NCBI GenBank assembly: GCA_964588795.1
Contig: CAZPQN010000003.1
Coordinates: 43,409-107,408 of the forward strand
From: CAZPQN01 sp964588795
Lineage (GTDB): Bacteria > Fidelibacterota > UBA2242
Length of the DNA stretch: 64,000 nucleotides
Direction: 5' to 3'
The notes beneath the pieces were generated by a model, which made no database searches, was not told the DNA's origin, and saw only the letters and a program-made list of their open reading frames with translations. Positions 8,005 to 17,136 of this stretch are shown here, piece by piece (the first letter of the stretch is position 1; each line of letters begins with the position of its first letter). The position numbers and the translations under genes are program-made.

Positions 8005-9081
8005 ATGTCCAAAAAGTTATTCATACCCGGGCCGGTCGATGTTCGCCCCGCGGTTTTACAGGCCATGAGCACACCGATGATCGGCCACCGCAGTAAAGAT
8101 GCCTCCGCGCTTCAGCGACGCATCTCCGACAAACTCCGCAAAGTTTTTTTCACCGCAAATCCCATCTTGTTATCTACTTCTTCCGGCACGGGATTGATGG
8201 AAGGTTCCATCCGTTCCTGCACCGCCAAACGCGCGGTCGTTTTCTCGGTCGGTGCCTTCGGCGATCGATGGGCGGGACTGGCGAAATCCAACAACGTTCC
8301 GCATGACTTGGTCCGCGCTGAAAATGGTCAACCCACTCTGCCGGATATAGTTGATCAGTACCTTTCTTCCGGAAAATACGACGTCTTTACTATTACCCAT
8401 AACGAGACTTCGACGGGCATTATGAATCCGGTCGCGGCGATCGCGGAAATTCGTCAGAAATATCCCGACATCCTCTGGTTGGTGGATACGGTTTCATCTA
8501 TGGGTGGAACACGCATCGAGGTGGACGAACTCGGCATTGACGTTTGTATCACTTCGACCCAGAAATGCCTTGGCCTGCCACCCGGGTTGTCCATCGCTTC
8601 TGTCAGTCAACGCGCACTCGAACATGCCCGTACCGTCTCCTTCCGCGGTTCCTATTTAGACATCGTCGAGCTCTATGACTACCTGGTTAAAAAGGATTAC
8701 CAATATCCCTCCACTCCATCGCTGGCCCACATGTTCGCGCTCGATCAGCAGCTCGATTACATTCTCGAGGTCGAGGGACTTGAAAATCGGTTTGCGCGTC
8801 ACCTTGAAATGGCACTGCTGACTCGTCAGTGGGCTAAGGAAAACTTCGCTCTTTTCGCCGCTCCCGGTTATGAATCCGTCACCCTCACGACCATAAAAAA
8901 CACCAAAGGTATTTCGATCGCCGATCTCAACAAGAAAATCGGCGAGCAGGGCTATCAGATTTCCAACGGCTACGGTGACCTGAAAGAAAAAACCTTCCGC
9001 ATCGCGCATATGGCCGACCGGACGATCGAGGAAATGCAGGCGCTATTTAAAGTGCTCAATGAGACCATCGCTAAAATGTAA
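8005..9081 (+). CDS. Class V aminotransferase, probable phosphoserine (SerC-like) or serine-glyoxylate type
   Basis: This 358-residue fold-type I class V enzyme starts with FIPGPVDVRP and has SSGTGLMEGSIRS (phosphate-binding loop) and WLVDTVSSMGGTRIEVDELGID. The PLP lysine is in TSTQKCLGLPPGL. Sequence places it with alanine-glyoxylate/serine-pyruvate aminotransferases. Such proteins next to SerA act as phosphoserine aminotransferase in several anaerobes that lack classical SerC. SerA follows 15 bp downstream, which supports conversion of 3-phosphohydroxypyruvate and glutamate to phosphoserine. The start has a strong GGAGGTGAG site. Confidence 0.85.
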   Translation: MSKKLFIPGPVDVRPAVLQAMSTPMIGHRSKDASALQRRISDKLRKVFFTANPILLSTSSGTGLMEGSIRSCTAKRAVVFSVGAFGDRWAGLAKSNNVPHDLVRAENGQPTLPDIVDQYLSSGKYDVFTITHNETSTGIMNPVAAIAEIRQKYPDILWLVDTVSSMGGTRIEVDELGIDVCITSTQKCLGLPPGLSIASVSQRALEHARTVSFRGSYLDIVELYDYLVKKDYQYPSTPSLAHMFALDQQLDYILEVEGLENRFARHLEMALLTRQWAKENFALFAAPGYESVTLTTIKNTKGISIADLNKKIGEQGYQISNGYGDLKEKTFRIAHMADRTIEEMQALFKVLNETIAKM

Positions 9082-9096
9082 CCGCGAGAGGAACCT

Positions 9097-9993
9097 ATGA
9101 AAATCCTGATTACTGACGGACTGAGCAAAGAAGGCCAGGCAATCCTGCGCCAAGCTGGAATCGAGTTTGACATCCAATTTTATGAACCTGCCGAATTACT
9201 GAAGGTCATTCCCGAATATGACGGTATTTTAGTCCGTTCCGCCACTAACGTCCCGCGGGAAGTCATTGACGCCGGTAAAAAACTCAAGGTCATTGCGCGC
9301 GGCGGAGCCGGTATTGACAACATCGATCATAAATACGCCAAATCCATCGGAATTCCGGTTTTGAACACGCCGGCGGCTAATTCGCACTCCGTCGCCGAGC
9401 TGGTTTTCGCCCACCTGTTCGCCTTGGCGCGGTTCATACCCCAGGCCAATATTACCATGCGCGAGGGCAAGTGGGAGAAAAAAGCCTATGCCAAAGGCCT
9501 CGAGCTCGCCGGGAAGATCCTGGGCATTGTCGGTTTTGGCAAAATCGGTCAGATCGTCGCCAGGCTTGCCCATGGACTGGGAATGCAGGTAATCGTCTAT
9601 GACATTGCCGAAACTAAAACTGATTTACCTATCCGGATGGTCAGTTTCCCGGACCTGCTGAAAAATTCCGACTTCATCACCCTGCACGTTCCCAAGCAGG
9701 CCCAGCCGCTGATTGGAGTCAGCGAAATCGAAATGATGAAACCCGGCGTTTTCATCATCAACTGCGCCCGCGGCAATGTCGTCGACGAAAAAGCTTTACT
9801 GAAAGGATTAAAATCCGGAAAGATCGGCGGCGCGGGATTGGACGTATATGCCGAGGAACCTACCCAAAACCTCGAACTGGTACGTCATCCCCGGGTTTCG
9901 GTCACGCCCCATACCGGAGCCAGCACGATTGAAGCGCAGGAGCGCGTCGGGGTAGAAATCGCGACCAAAATAGTCACAACTTTGACCGCGTGA
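9097..9993 (+). CDS. serA: D-3-phosphoglycerate dehydrogenase, short form
   Basis: A 298-residue D-2-hydroxyacid dehydrogenase. It has VRSATNVPREVID, a Rossmann motif (GIVGFGKIGQIVA), INCARGNVVDEKALL with the active-site arginine, and VTPHTGAST with the catalytic histidine. It lacks the C-terminal ACT or ASB domains of longer SerA proteins, so serine feedback through those domains is not expected. It oxidises 3-phosphoglycerate to 3-phosphohydroxypyruvate with NAD. GAGAGGA precedes the ATG. The class V aminotransferase directly upstream supplies the next step. Confidence 0.88.
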   Translation: MKILITDGLSKEGQAILRQAGIEFDIQFYEPAELLKVIPEYDGILVRSATNVPREVIDAGKKLKVIARGGAGIDNIDHKYAKSIGIPVLNTPAANSHSVAELVFAHLFALARFIPQANITMREGKWEKKAYAKGLELAGKILGIVGFGKIGQIVARLAHGLGMQVIVYDIAETKTDLPIRMVSFPDLLKNSDFITLHVPKQAQPLIGVSEIEMMKPGVFIINCARGNVVDEKALLKGLKSGKIGGAGLDVYAEEPTQNLELVRHPRVSVTPHTGASTIEAQERVGVEIATKIVTTLTA

Positions 9994-10058
9994 TAAACGG
10001 CGCGGCTGACTCATCTCTGTAGAAATAATTTACATGGCAAGTTTACGTAGGGTTACGC

Positions 10059-11309
10059 ATGGTAAAAATAAAAGCCTTTAAAGGGCTCCGGCCCCGGCCA
10101 GAGTTGGCGGTCAGGATCGCCTCACTGCCGTATGATGTAATTGACTCCGACGAAGCTCGACAGGCAGCGGTGGGGAATCCTTATTCCTATCTGCACGTGG
10201 TAAAATCCGAAATCGATCTGGCTCCCGAAGTCGATCATTACGCTGAAAAAGTCTACCTAAAAGCCGCTGAAAATCTGCAACAGATGTGGGCCCGGGGCTG
10301 GTTACTCCAAGACGGTCAACCGTCATTCTACATCTACCGCCAGCGGATGGATCAGCACGTCCAGACCGGTCTGGTAGTGACTGCCCACATTCAAGATTAT
10401 CTGGATCAGAAAATCCGCATCCATGAATTAACGCGTGCCAAAAAAGAGCAGGACCGTATCAACCACGTCCGTTATACTCAGGCCAACACGGAGCCAGTGT
10501 TTCTAACCTATCCCGCCCGCAAAGAAATTGATACGATCATCAACGACTTTTGTACAAGCCAGCCGCCGGTCTACCATTTCCTTGCTGATGATAAAATTCA
10601 GCATACCGTCTGGATCATCGATAATCAGGCGTTAATTCTTGAACTAATCGCATTATTTGAACAGATTCCCTATGCTTACGTTGCGGATGGACATCATCGC
10701 ACGAAATCGGCGGTCATGGTCGGCGAACAACTGCGGCAGGAAAATGTCAAACATACCGGTTCCGAGGAGTACAACTGGTTTTTAGCCGTGTATTTCCCGC
10801 ATGACCAGCTCCAAATCCTGCCCTATAATCGGGTAGTCAAAGACCTGCATGGTTTAACTTCAGCGGAGTTCCTGCATAAGGTCGCGGAGAAATTCAAAAT
10901 CCAACCCGCCGCTGACCGCAAACAGGCTGAACCACAACGGAAACATCAATTCGGTCTGTATCTGGACCACAAATGGTATGCAATGGAAGCCCGAACCGGG
11001 ACTTTCAACACCGACAATCCGGAAGCCGCACTGGACGTGGCTATTCTGCAAGCCAATCTGCTCGCCCCGGTTTTGAACATTGGCGATCCGCGTACCGATG
11101 AAAGAATTGACTTTGTGGGGGGAATACGCGGTCTGGCCGAACTGGAACGGCGGGTCAATTCCGGTGAAATGGCAATCGCTTTTGCCCTTTATCCTACGCA
11201 AATTGACCAGTTATTCGCGATTGCCGACGCGGGTAAGATCATGCCGCCCAAATCCACCTGGTTCGAACCTAAACTCCGGAGTGGATTGATCATTCATCTG
11301 CTGAAATAA
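10059..11309 (+). CDS. DUF1015 family protein, likely linked to serine metabolism
   Basis: This 416-residue soluble protein matches the DUF1015 family: FKGLRPRPELA at the start, SLPYDVID, HELTRAKKEQDRI in the first third, and YVADGHHRTKSA in the middle. The ADGHHR segment looks like a metal or phosphate site, though that is my reading. It follows serA by 65 bp in the same direction, an arrangement I recall as recurrent in anaerobes. No phosphoserine phosphatase is visible in the window, so a role in the last step of serine synthesis or in serine degradation is possible but unproven. Confidence 0.82.
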   Translation: MVKIKAFKGLRPRPELAVRIASLPYDVIDSDEARQAAVGNPYSYLHVVKSEIDLAPEVDHYAEKVYLKAAENLQQMWARGWLLQDGQPSFYIYRQRMDQHVQTGLVVTAHIQDYLDQKIRIHELTRAKKEQDRINHVRYTQANTEPVFLTYPARKEIDTIINDFCTSQPPVYHFLADDKIQHTVWIIDNQALILELIALFEQIPYAYVADGHHRTKSAVMVGEQLRQENVKHTGSEEYNWFLAVYFPHDQLQILPYNRVVKDLHGLTSAEFLHKVAEKFKIQPAADRKQAEPQRKHQFGLYLDHKWYAMEARTGTFNTDNPEAALDVAILQANLLAPVLNIGDPRTDERIDFVGGIRGLAELERRVNSGEMAIAFALYPTQIDQLFAIADAGKIMPPKSTWFEPKLRSGLIIHLLK

Positions 11310-11352
11310 ACTTCCCACGGGTGAGATAGTACCCTGATAACGCGTTTTTTCG

Positions 11353-11358
11353 TATATT
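11353..11358 (+). promoter_or_regulatory. Possible -10 element for the D-aminoacylase gene (leaderless transcript)
   Basis: TATATT ends only six bases before the ATG at 11365 and no Shine-Dalgarno site precedes that ATG. If this is a -10 box, transcription would start at or next to the start codon. No good -35 is present, so this is tentative. Confidence 0.3.
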
Positions 11359-11364
11359 AACAAC

Positions 11365-13029
11365 ATGAAAAGACGTGATTTCCTCAAATCAGCGACGCTT
11401 GCGGGGGCGGGCTTGCTAATAGGTTGTTATTCCCGCAACCGGTTCGATATAATCATCCGCAACGGGCAGGTATTCGATGGGCTCGGACATCCTGCCCGGC
11501 GACTTGATCTCGGGCTCAGAGGCAATCAGATCGTCGCCCTGGCTGACCTCAGCCAGGCCTCGGCTGATTTGACGATCGATGCCTCCGGTTTAGTGGTCGC
11601 TCCCGGCTTTATTGATTGCCACTCGCACACCGACATCGAATTGCTAGTCAATCCCCGTGCCGAAAGTAAAATCCATCAGGGTATCACGACCGAAATATCG
11701 GGAAATTGTGGCGATTCACCTTTCCCATTGAACGAAAATGATTTCCGCGAATACCAGCGCCGGATACGTGAACAATACGGAATCGAAGTCGGTTGGCGGG
11801 ATGCACGGGCTTTTTTCAGAGCGATTCAGCGCGCCCGTCCGGCCTTCAATTACGCCTCATTTACCGGGCACGGTGCCCTACGCGCCATGGTTGTCGGCAA
11901 AAACGATGTCCCCCCTGCATCAGTCCAGATCCGGCAGATGCAACAAATCCTGGCGGAGACTTTGGAAATGGGCAGTCTGGGACTATCTACGGGCCTGGAA
12001 TATGCCCCGGGCAGTTACGCCAAAACCGACGAACTTATCGCCCTGTGTCAGACGGTTGCGCGGTACAACGGGGTTTACGCCACGCATATGCGCAATGAAG
12101 ATGACCGCGTCGAAGAAGCAGTCGCCGAAGCCCTGCAGATCTGTCGGGCAGCCAGCGTATCCCTGGAAATTTCACACCTGAAAGCCTGCAACCAATCCAA
12201 CTGGTACAAGGAACCACGCCTGTTAGATATGCTAACCAAGGCCGCCGAGAGTGGCTTACCAGTCCAGGCTGACCGCTATCCCTACAACGCCTGGAGCACC
12301 GGATTGACCGCCTTTTTACCGCTCTGGGCGCGGCAGGGCGAACGCGAAGAGGTTTTAGCCCGCCTGAAAGACCGGACGCTGGAGGCAGAAATCCGTCAGT
12401 ATATCGAAGCCCGCGGCCAACGCATCGGCGGCTGGGATAAAGTCGTAATCAGCGATTGCTTTACTGCTAAAAACAGCCATTATGAAGGTCAGTCCATCGC
12501 CCAGGCTTGCAGACAGAGTGGTCAATCACCCTTTACATTCATCCGTGATTTATTGCTCGTGGAAGAAAACCGGGTGGGAGTCATTGGCTTTGCCATGAGC
12601 GAAGAAAACCTGAAGCAGACACTTGCCCATCCGCTGGTGACTATTGGTTCCGATGGTAGTGCCGTCGCACCTTACGGCAAATTATCCGAAGGCAAACCAC
12701 ATCCGCGTCACTATGGAACGTTTCCCCGGGTACTCGGTAAATACTGTCGGGAAGAACAGATCTTCGATTTAGCGACGGCCATTCACAAGATGACGGCGCA
12801 ACCAGCTCAAAAACTGGGTCTGAAGCAGCGCGGCTGTCTGGAAGTTGGCTATTACGCTGACGTCGTCATATTCAATCCGCAGACCATAATTGATCGGGCG
12901 ACTTTTGCCGATCCTCATCAATATCCAGCGGGCATCGAATATGTCTTCGTTAATGGTCAGCTGGTCATCGAACACGGTCAGCACACCGGACGGTGCCCAG
13001 GCGAGATTTTAAGATCACAGCGATCTTAA
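11365..13029 (+). CDS. N-acyl-D-amino-acid deacylase-like amidohydrolase, Tat-exported lipoprotein
   Basis: The protein has 554 residues. The N-terminus KRRDFLKSATLAGAG has the twin-arginine signal, and LIGC at about 18-21 is a lipobox, so it is probably exported folded and lipid-anchored. The amidohydrolase part shows DGLGHPARRLDLG, GFIDCHSHTDIE (HxH metal ligands), SGNCGDSPFP (the cysteine ligand typical of D-aminoacylases), THMRNEDDRVEEAV and EISHLK. It ends with GYYADVVIFNP. The family removes acyl groups from N-acyl-D-amino acids with zinc; a D-glutamate or dipeptide substrate cannot be excluded. Periplasmic placement fits recovery of cell-wall or protein-derived D-amino acids. Confidence 0.87.
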   Translation: MKRRDFLKSATLAGAGLLIGCYSRNRFDIIIRNGQVFDGLGHPARRLDLGLRGNQIVALADLSQASADLTIDASGLVVAPGFIDCHSHTDIELLVNPRAESKIHQGITTEISGNCGDSPFPLNENDFREYQRRIREQYGIEVGWRDARAFFRAIQRARPAFNYASFTGHGALRAMVVGKNDVPPASVQIRQMQQILAETLEMGSLGLSTGLEYAPGSYAKTDELIALCQTVARYNGVYATHMRNEDDRVEEAVAEALQICRAASVSLEISHLKACNQSNWYKEPRLLDMLTKAAESGLPVQADRYPYNAWSTGLTAFLPLWARQGEREEVLARLKDRTLEAEIRQYIEARGQRIGGWDKVVISDCFTAKNSHYEGQSIAQACRQSGQSPFTFIRDLLLVEENRVGVIGFAMSEENLKQTLAHPLVTIGSDGSAVAPYGKLSEGKPHPRHYGTFPRVLGKYCREEQIFDLATAIHKMTAQPAQKLGLKQRGCLEVGYYADVVIFNPQTIIDRATFADPHQYPAGIEYVFVNGQLVIEHGQHTGRCPGEILRSQRS

Positions 13030-13050
13030 TCTTGAATAAAGGAAACCCAA

Positions 13051-13920
13051 TTGCATAAAATATTCCTGCGAATTTTTCAAGTAGTCGTAATTCTGCTGAT
13101 CCTGGGCTTGGCAAGCAGTACGTTTCTGCCGCCAAGTTCCCACTGCCCGGATTGCCCGCCGGCGCTTCGTTTGCTACTGCCTGATCGTTTTTATGATTCT
13201 CCTCTGCATGCCAGCCTGTGGCTTGTGCTTGCGGTAAGCATGATCATAGCGGTGATTTTCCGGGGCCTCCGCACTGCTTCCCAGAAGATTCTGCACCTTT
13301 TGTTGGCGCTGATTTTTTTAACGATTTTCTTCGAAAAAAGCACGAACCGCCGGTTTTTTATGACCATCAAAGAGGGACAGGCTGTGAACTTATCCGATGT
13401 TATCCATTCCAGCACGCCAGAATATAATTTGCAGTTGCGGCTCCTGCGTTTTGAGCTCGAACGCCACCCCGACGGCCTGCGTCCCAAAGCCTTCAACAGT
13501 CATCTGCTAATCGAAGGACACAAGCCCGCAACCGTTTCGATCAACCGCCCACTGGCAATCGGACGTTACCGGCTCTATCAAAATGCCTATCATGAAGTTC
13601 CGACCTTCAAATTCCTGGTTGCAGAAGATACCCTGATTGCCGCAGTAGGTGATACTGTCAAGTGGAATGAACACCGGATTTGGTTCGATAATTACGACCT
13701 CCATGAGCCGAGTCTGCGGGTGTATTGGGATGGCATTCCCAACCATGTTTCACTCAGTGGGGAATTTACGGCAGACCGAATGCGCATCCGCGTAACGCCG
13801 GGGCCATTTATTTATGCCAGTATCATTGAGGTTGTCGAAGTCGCCGGGACTGCTTTTCTACTCTTTGTCAGCTTGTTGTATCTGGTTGCACTGGTCAATG
13901 TATTCTGGTGGAATCGCTGA
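13051..13920 (+). CDS. CcsB/ResB-like cytochrome c biogenesis membrane protein
   Basis: This 289-residue protein has three N-terminal hydrophobic segments (about 5-25, 55-72, 82-98), a large extracytoplasmic part and a C-terminal membrane helix (about 262-285). That is the ResB/CcsB plan, and the CcsA gene follows 15 bp downstream. It presumably helps deliver haem to apocytochromes outside the inner membrane. Between the first helices it carries CPDCP, a CxxC pair that I do not recall as usual for ResB. It is shorter than typical ResB (over 400 residues). The start is TTG with GGAAA upstream; an ATG option was not found. Confidence 0.72.
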   Translation: MHKIFLRIFQVVVILLILGLASSTFLPPSSHCPDCPPALRLLLPDRFYDSPLHASLWLVLAVSMIIAVIFRGLRTASQKILHLLLALIFLTIFFEKSTNRRFFMTIKEGQAVNLSDVIHSSTPEYNLQLRLLRFELERHPDGLRPKAFNSHLLIEGHKPATVSINRPLAIGRYRLYQNAYHEVPTFKFLVAEDTLIAAVGDTVKWNEHRIWFDNYDLHEPSLRVYWDGIPNHVSLSGEFTADRMRIRVTPGPFIYASIIEVVEVAGTAFLLFVSLLYLVALVNVFWWNR

Positions 13921-13935
13921 AGTAAGGTTATTGTT

Positions 13936-14700
13936 ATGGAAAAAATCGGTTTATATACCGCTCTTATTCTATACCTAATCGCGTTCGTGTTGCTAATTAC
14001 TCAGAGCCGATGGCGCAGTTGGGGTATAGCGATTTCTCTATCCGTGCTTACTCATATGGGGGCCTTGGTTGTGCGCTCTCTCTCCGCCAACCATCCTCCC
14101 TTCACCAACCTTTACGAAACCTTACTTTTACTCTCGTTGCTGATTGCTCTGCGGCTTCTTTTCTGGCAGAAGCAAATTGAATCACGATACCGGTGGCTGG
14201 TACTGCTGACAGGCATTATCTGTCTGGGAACTGCATTATTACTACCTGCCCACTTCAGCGTCAGCAGACCGCTCATGCCTGCACTGAATAGTTTCTGGAT
14301 GTATATCCATGTACCGGCATATTTTTTCGGATATATGGCATTGATTCTGGCTTTTCTATTTGCGCTGATTTTCCTCGGCACTGGAAAAAACGAAAGCGCC
14401 CCGGAAATCGCCAGTCTGCTGCGCAAACTCCACAACGAGGTCAAAATTGCCTTCCTGTTCCTGAATATCGGTCTGGTGACTGGCGCCTTCTGGGCTTACT
14501 TCAGCTGGGGCAATTACTGGTCCTGGGATCCTAAAGAAGTCTGGGCCTTGATCGATGTCCTCGTTCTGGGAATTTATTTTCATCTGCTCAAGCCGCGGGG
14601 CACCAAAAAGGTGTGGATCGTTTTACTGGCTTTTCTATGTATGCTGTTCACCTACTTTGGCGTCTCCTTCATTCTAAGCGGACTACATTCTTATGCTTGA
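13936..14700 (+). CDS. ccsA: CcsA/CcmC-family cytochrome c assembly protein
   Basis: A 254-residue polytopic membrane protein of the CcmC/CcmF/CcsA haem-handling family. The diagnostic tryptophan-rich WWD motif is present as WGNYWSWDPKEVWAL near the C-terminus. Conserved histidines in NHPPFTNLYE and in a later YIHVPAYFFGY loop are the expected haem ligands. With the CcsB-like protein it forms a system II cytochrome c synthase that attaches haem to CXXCH sites in the periplasm. This implies c-type cytochromes elsewhere in the genome; none is encoded here. The nitroreductase gene overlaps its last eight bases. Confidence 0.88.
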   Translation: MEKIGLYTALILYLIAFVLLITQSRWRSWGIAISLSVLTHMGALVVRSLSANHPPFTNLYETLLLLSLLIALRLLFWQKQIESRYRWLVLLTGIICLGTALLLPAHFSVSRPLMPALNSFWMYIHVPAYFFGYMALILAFLFALIFLGTGKNESAPEIASLLRKLHNEVKIAFLFLNIGLVTGAFWAYFSWGNYWSWDPKEVWALIDVLVLGIYFHLLKPRGTKKVWIVLLAFLCMLFTYFGVSFILSGLHSYA

Positions 14701-15580
14701 AATGGCTGATTTTTTTCGCGGTCAACCAATTGACGCTATCATCCGGAACCGGACTTCATGGCGTCGGTTCAACGGTCAACCGTTGGCTCCGGAAATGCGA
14801 ACCCAGGTTGAAACCTTATTAGCCCCGGAAGCCGGACCATTTGGCAATACCGTGGATATACGATTGGTCACCCGAAAAGCCACCACGGGGTCCCGACCCG
14901 AAAAACTGGGGACTTACGGTTTTATCAGCGGAGCGCGGGAATTTTTAGTCGGCATTGTCCAGCCCACCCGGCCCAATATTTTCGAGGATTTCGGTTACCT
15001 GATGGAAAAAATAATCCTGCAGGCCACGGCTCTCGGGCTGGGCACCTGTTGGTTGGGAGGATCTTTTAATAAATCCGCCTTCGCTCGTGCCGTTGCATTA
15101 AAACCCGATGAATTGATCCCTGCGGTGGTGCCGCTGGGTTACCCGACGCCCAAGCGTGGTCTGAGGGATCGGTTTATCCGCGCGTTGGCCGGTTCGAAAA
15201 ACCGCAAACCGTGGGACGAATTATTTTTCGATCACAATCCTCTGAAGCCCTTGAAAAAACACCAGGCGGGTGCGTTTACCCTGCCGATTGAAATGGTGCG
15301 TCTGGCGCCTTCCGCATCCAATCGTCAACCCTGGCGGATTATATTGTCTGATCATTCCTTTCATTTTTATCTTCAGCGCACTCCGGGGTACACGATGCCC
15401 TTTAAATCCGATCTACAGAAAGTCGACCTCGGTATCGCGATGTGTCATTTCGAACTGACTGTCCGGAGGCACCACCTGCCCGGAGGCTGGATCGTGCAGA
15501 AACCTGACCTCACTCTGCCCGATGACTGGATTTATATCGCCACCTGGCGATCTGTTGCTGACAGCCCTACCCGGGATTAA
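14693..15580 (+). CDS. Nitroreductase family protein (TM1586-like, duplicated fold)
   Basis: A 295-residue protein in which two nitroreductase-like halves are seen: SWRRFNGQPL and LGLGTCWLGGSFN in the first half, and RLAPSASNRQPWRI then KVDLGIAMCHFEL in the second. This arrangement matches the monomeric TM1586-type family that binds FMN between the halves. Its physiological electron acceptor is unknown. It overlaps the end of ccsA by eight bases, so it is translated from the same message. The start ATG is inside the ccsA stop region; the next ATG is nine bases on and equally possible. Confidence 0.8.
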   Translation: MLEMADFFRGQPIDAIIRNRTSWRRFNGQPLAPEMRTQVETLLAPEAGPFGNTVDIRLVTRKATTGSRPEKLGTYGFISGAREFLVGIVQPTRPNIFEDFGYLMEKIILQATALGLGTCWLGGSFNKSAFARAVALKPDELIPAVVPLGYPTPKRGLRDRFIRALAGSKNRKPWDELFFDHNPLKPLKKHQAGAFTLPIEMVRLAPSASNRQPWRIILSDHSFHFYLQRTPGYTMPFKSDLQKVDLGIAMCHFELTVRRHHLPGGWIVQKPDLTLPDDWIYIATWRSVADSPTRD

Positions 15581-15711
15581 TGGTCAACCGAACTGCCCGA
15601 TACAGGAGAATCACAACCGGATAACATACTCATGGTTTCAGCTTGCATGACAGATGACCATGACCTAAATTGCATTATTCTATTTGTATAAAGGGTTACA
15701 CCGGGAATTCT

Positions 15712-16164
15712 ATGAATCAGAAAAAGATCACCGCCATTCTGGATTTCGCGATCGAGAAAGAATGGGAAGCCGTTAAATTTTACAACCGTCTGATCCAGCG
15801 CGCCGGCTCATTTGAGATGATGGAAGCTATTCGAGAAATCGAAATGTTCGAGCGGCGGCATGTCGAAAAATTGGAGGTTTTAAAAAAAACTGGTAAGGAA
15901 CAACTCGCTATTTCTGCACCTGAGAACCTGCAAATCAGCGAATATCTGACCGCCCCTGCCACCGATGAACTAGCGAGTTACCGTGACATTCTCCTAACGG
16001 CGATGAAGCGGGAAGAAGCGTCGTGGCAGCTTTATGTGCAAATCGCCACCGCATCCGCAGATCCGCAGGTCCAGAAAGTTTTTAAAAAACTTGCCACTGA
16101 AGAGGCCAATCATAAAACTTTCTTCGAGAAAATCTATGATACAGAAGCCCTAAAAGAAAATTAG
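15712..16164 (+). CDS. Ferritin-like diiron protein (rubrerythrin family without rubredoxin domain)
   Basis: This 150-residue four-helix protein carries the diiron ligands of rubrerythrins: FAIEKEWEAVKFY in helix 1, EMFERRHVEKLE with an ExxH in helix 2, KREEASWQLY in helix 3, and ATEEANHKTFF with the second ExxH in helix 4. No rubredoxin CxxC pair is present, so an external electron donor is needed. It probably reduces hydrogen peroxide or stores iron in the cytoplasm. ATG at 15712 was preferred over an upstream TTG because helix 1 begins just after it. Confidence 0.82.
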   Translation: MNQKKITAILDFAIEKEWEAVKFYNRLIQRAGSFEMMEAIREIEMFERRHVEKLEVLKKTGKEQLAISAPENLQISEYLTAPATDELASYRDILLTAMKREEASWQLYVQIATASADPQVQKVFKKLATEEANHKTFFEKIYDTEALKEN

Positions 16165-16200
16165 GCCGAAGGAAACGCAACACACCCAAACCGGTTAATT

Positions 16201-17112
16201 ATGGCATCGCTCTCCTCACTATTAGAAAAATCGCTGGGCATTGCCCCGGCGGTGCAAATTAAAATCATCAATTCTGCAATTGTCGTTCTTCTGCTAATTC
16301 TTCTGCGGATTTTCGTCATTAAAATCGTCTGGCGCAAAACCGAAGATGTCCGTCTGCGGTACATCTGGGGCAAAACACTTTCCTATACCGTCTCGATTCT
16401 CGGTTTGCTTTTATTGAGCAATATCTGGTTTCAGGGTTTGCATAATTTAGGCACTTTTTTCGGATTGCTGTCCGCCGGTCTGGCTCTCACGCTCAAAGAT
16501 CCGGTCGTCAACATGGCGGGCTGGCTCTTTATCATCATCAGGCGCCCGTTCACGATCGGCGATCGCGTGCAAGTCGGCAATTTCGCCGGAGACGTTATTG
16601 ACATTCGCGTTTTCCAGTTCACTTTGCTTGAAATCGGCAATTGGGTAAATGCTGAACAGAGCACCGGCAGGATTATTCATATCCCTAATGGGCAGGTTTT
16701 TACTCTCCCGCTGGCGAACTACACGAAGGGTTTTGAGTATATCTGGAGTGAAATTCCGGTGGTCATAACTTTTGAAAGTGATTGGCACAAGGCTAAAGAC
16801 ATCCTCTTGAATATCGCCAGCATCCATTCGGAACATCTGACCGGTCGGGTCGAAAATAAAGTCCGCGAAGCTAGTAAAAAATTCATGATCGCTTACACCA
16901 AGCTTACTCCGGTCGTCTATACCGCCGTCAAGGAAAATGGCATTCAGCTCACTATCCGGTATATATGTGAGCCACGTAACCGCCGCCCGACCGACGAATT
17001 GATCTGGGAGGATATTCTCGAACAATTTGCCAAGGAAAAGGACATTGATTTTGCCTACCCCACCACCCGATTCTATGATAATCGGACCGAAGGAAAAAAG
17101 GTAACCCGTTAA
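16201..17112 (+). CDS. MscS-family mechanosensitive channel
   Basis: A 303-residue protein with hydrophobic helices at about 20-45, 60-78 and 83-110. The pore helix region LSAGLALTLKDPVVNMAGWLFI is followed by RRPFTIGDRVQVGNFAGDV, the beta domain hallmark, and IIHIPNGQVFTLPLANYT. The soluble C-terminal domain is of small-MscS size. It would open on osmotic downshock in the inner membrane. It follows the ferritin-like gene by 36 bp with no strong ribosome-binding site. Confidence 0.88.
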   Translation: MASLSSLLEKSLGIAPAVQIKIINSAIVVLLLILLRIFVIKIVWRKTEDVRLRYIWGKTLSYTVSILGLLLLSNIWFQGLHNLGTFFGLLSAGLALTLKDPVVNMAGWLFIIIRRPFTIGDRVQVGNFAGDVIDIRVFQFTLLEIGNWVNAEQSTGRIIHIPNGQVFTLPLANYTKGFEYIWSEIPVVITFESDWHKAKDILLNIASIHSEHLTGRVENKVREASKKFMIAYTKLTPVVYTAVKENGIQLTIRYICEPRNRRPTDELIWEDILEQFAKEKDIDFAYPTTRFYDNRTEGKKVTR

Positions 17113-17136
17113 ATTAATTTTAGGCGAGGATCGAAT

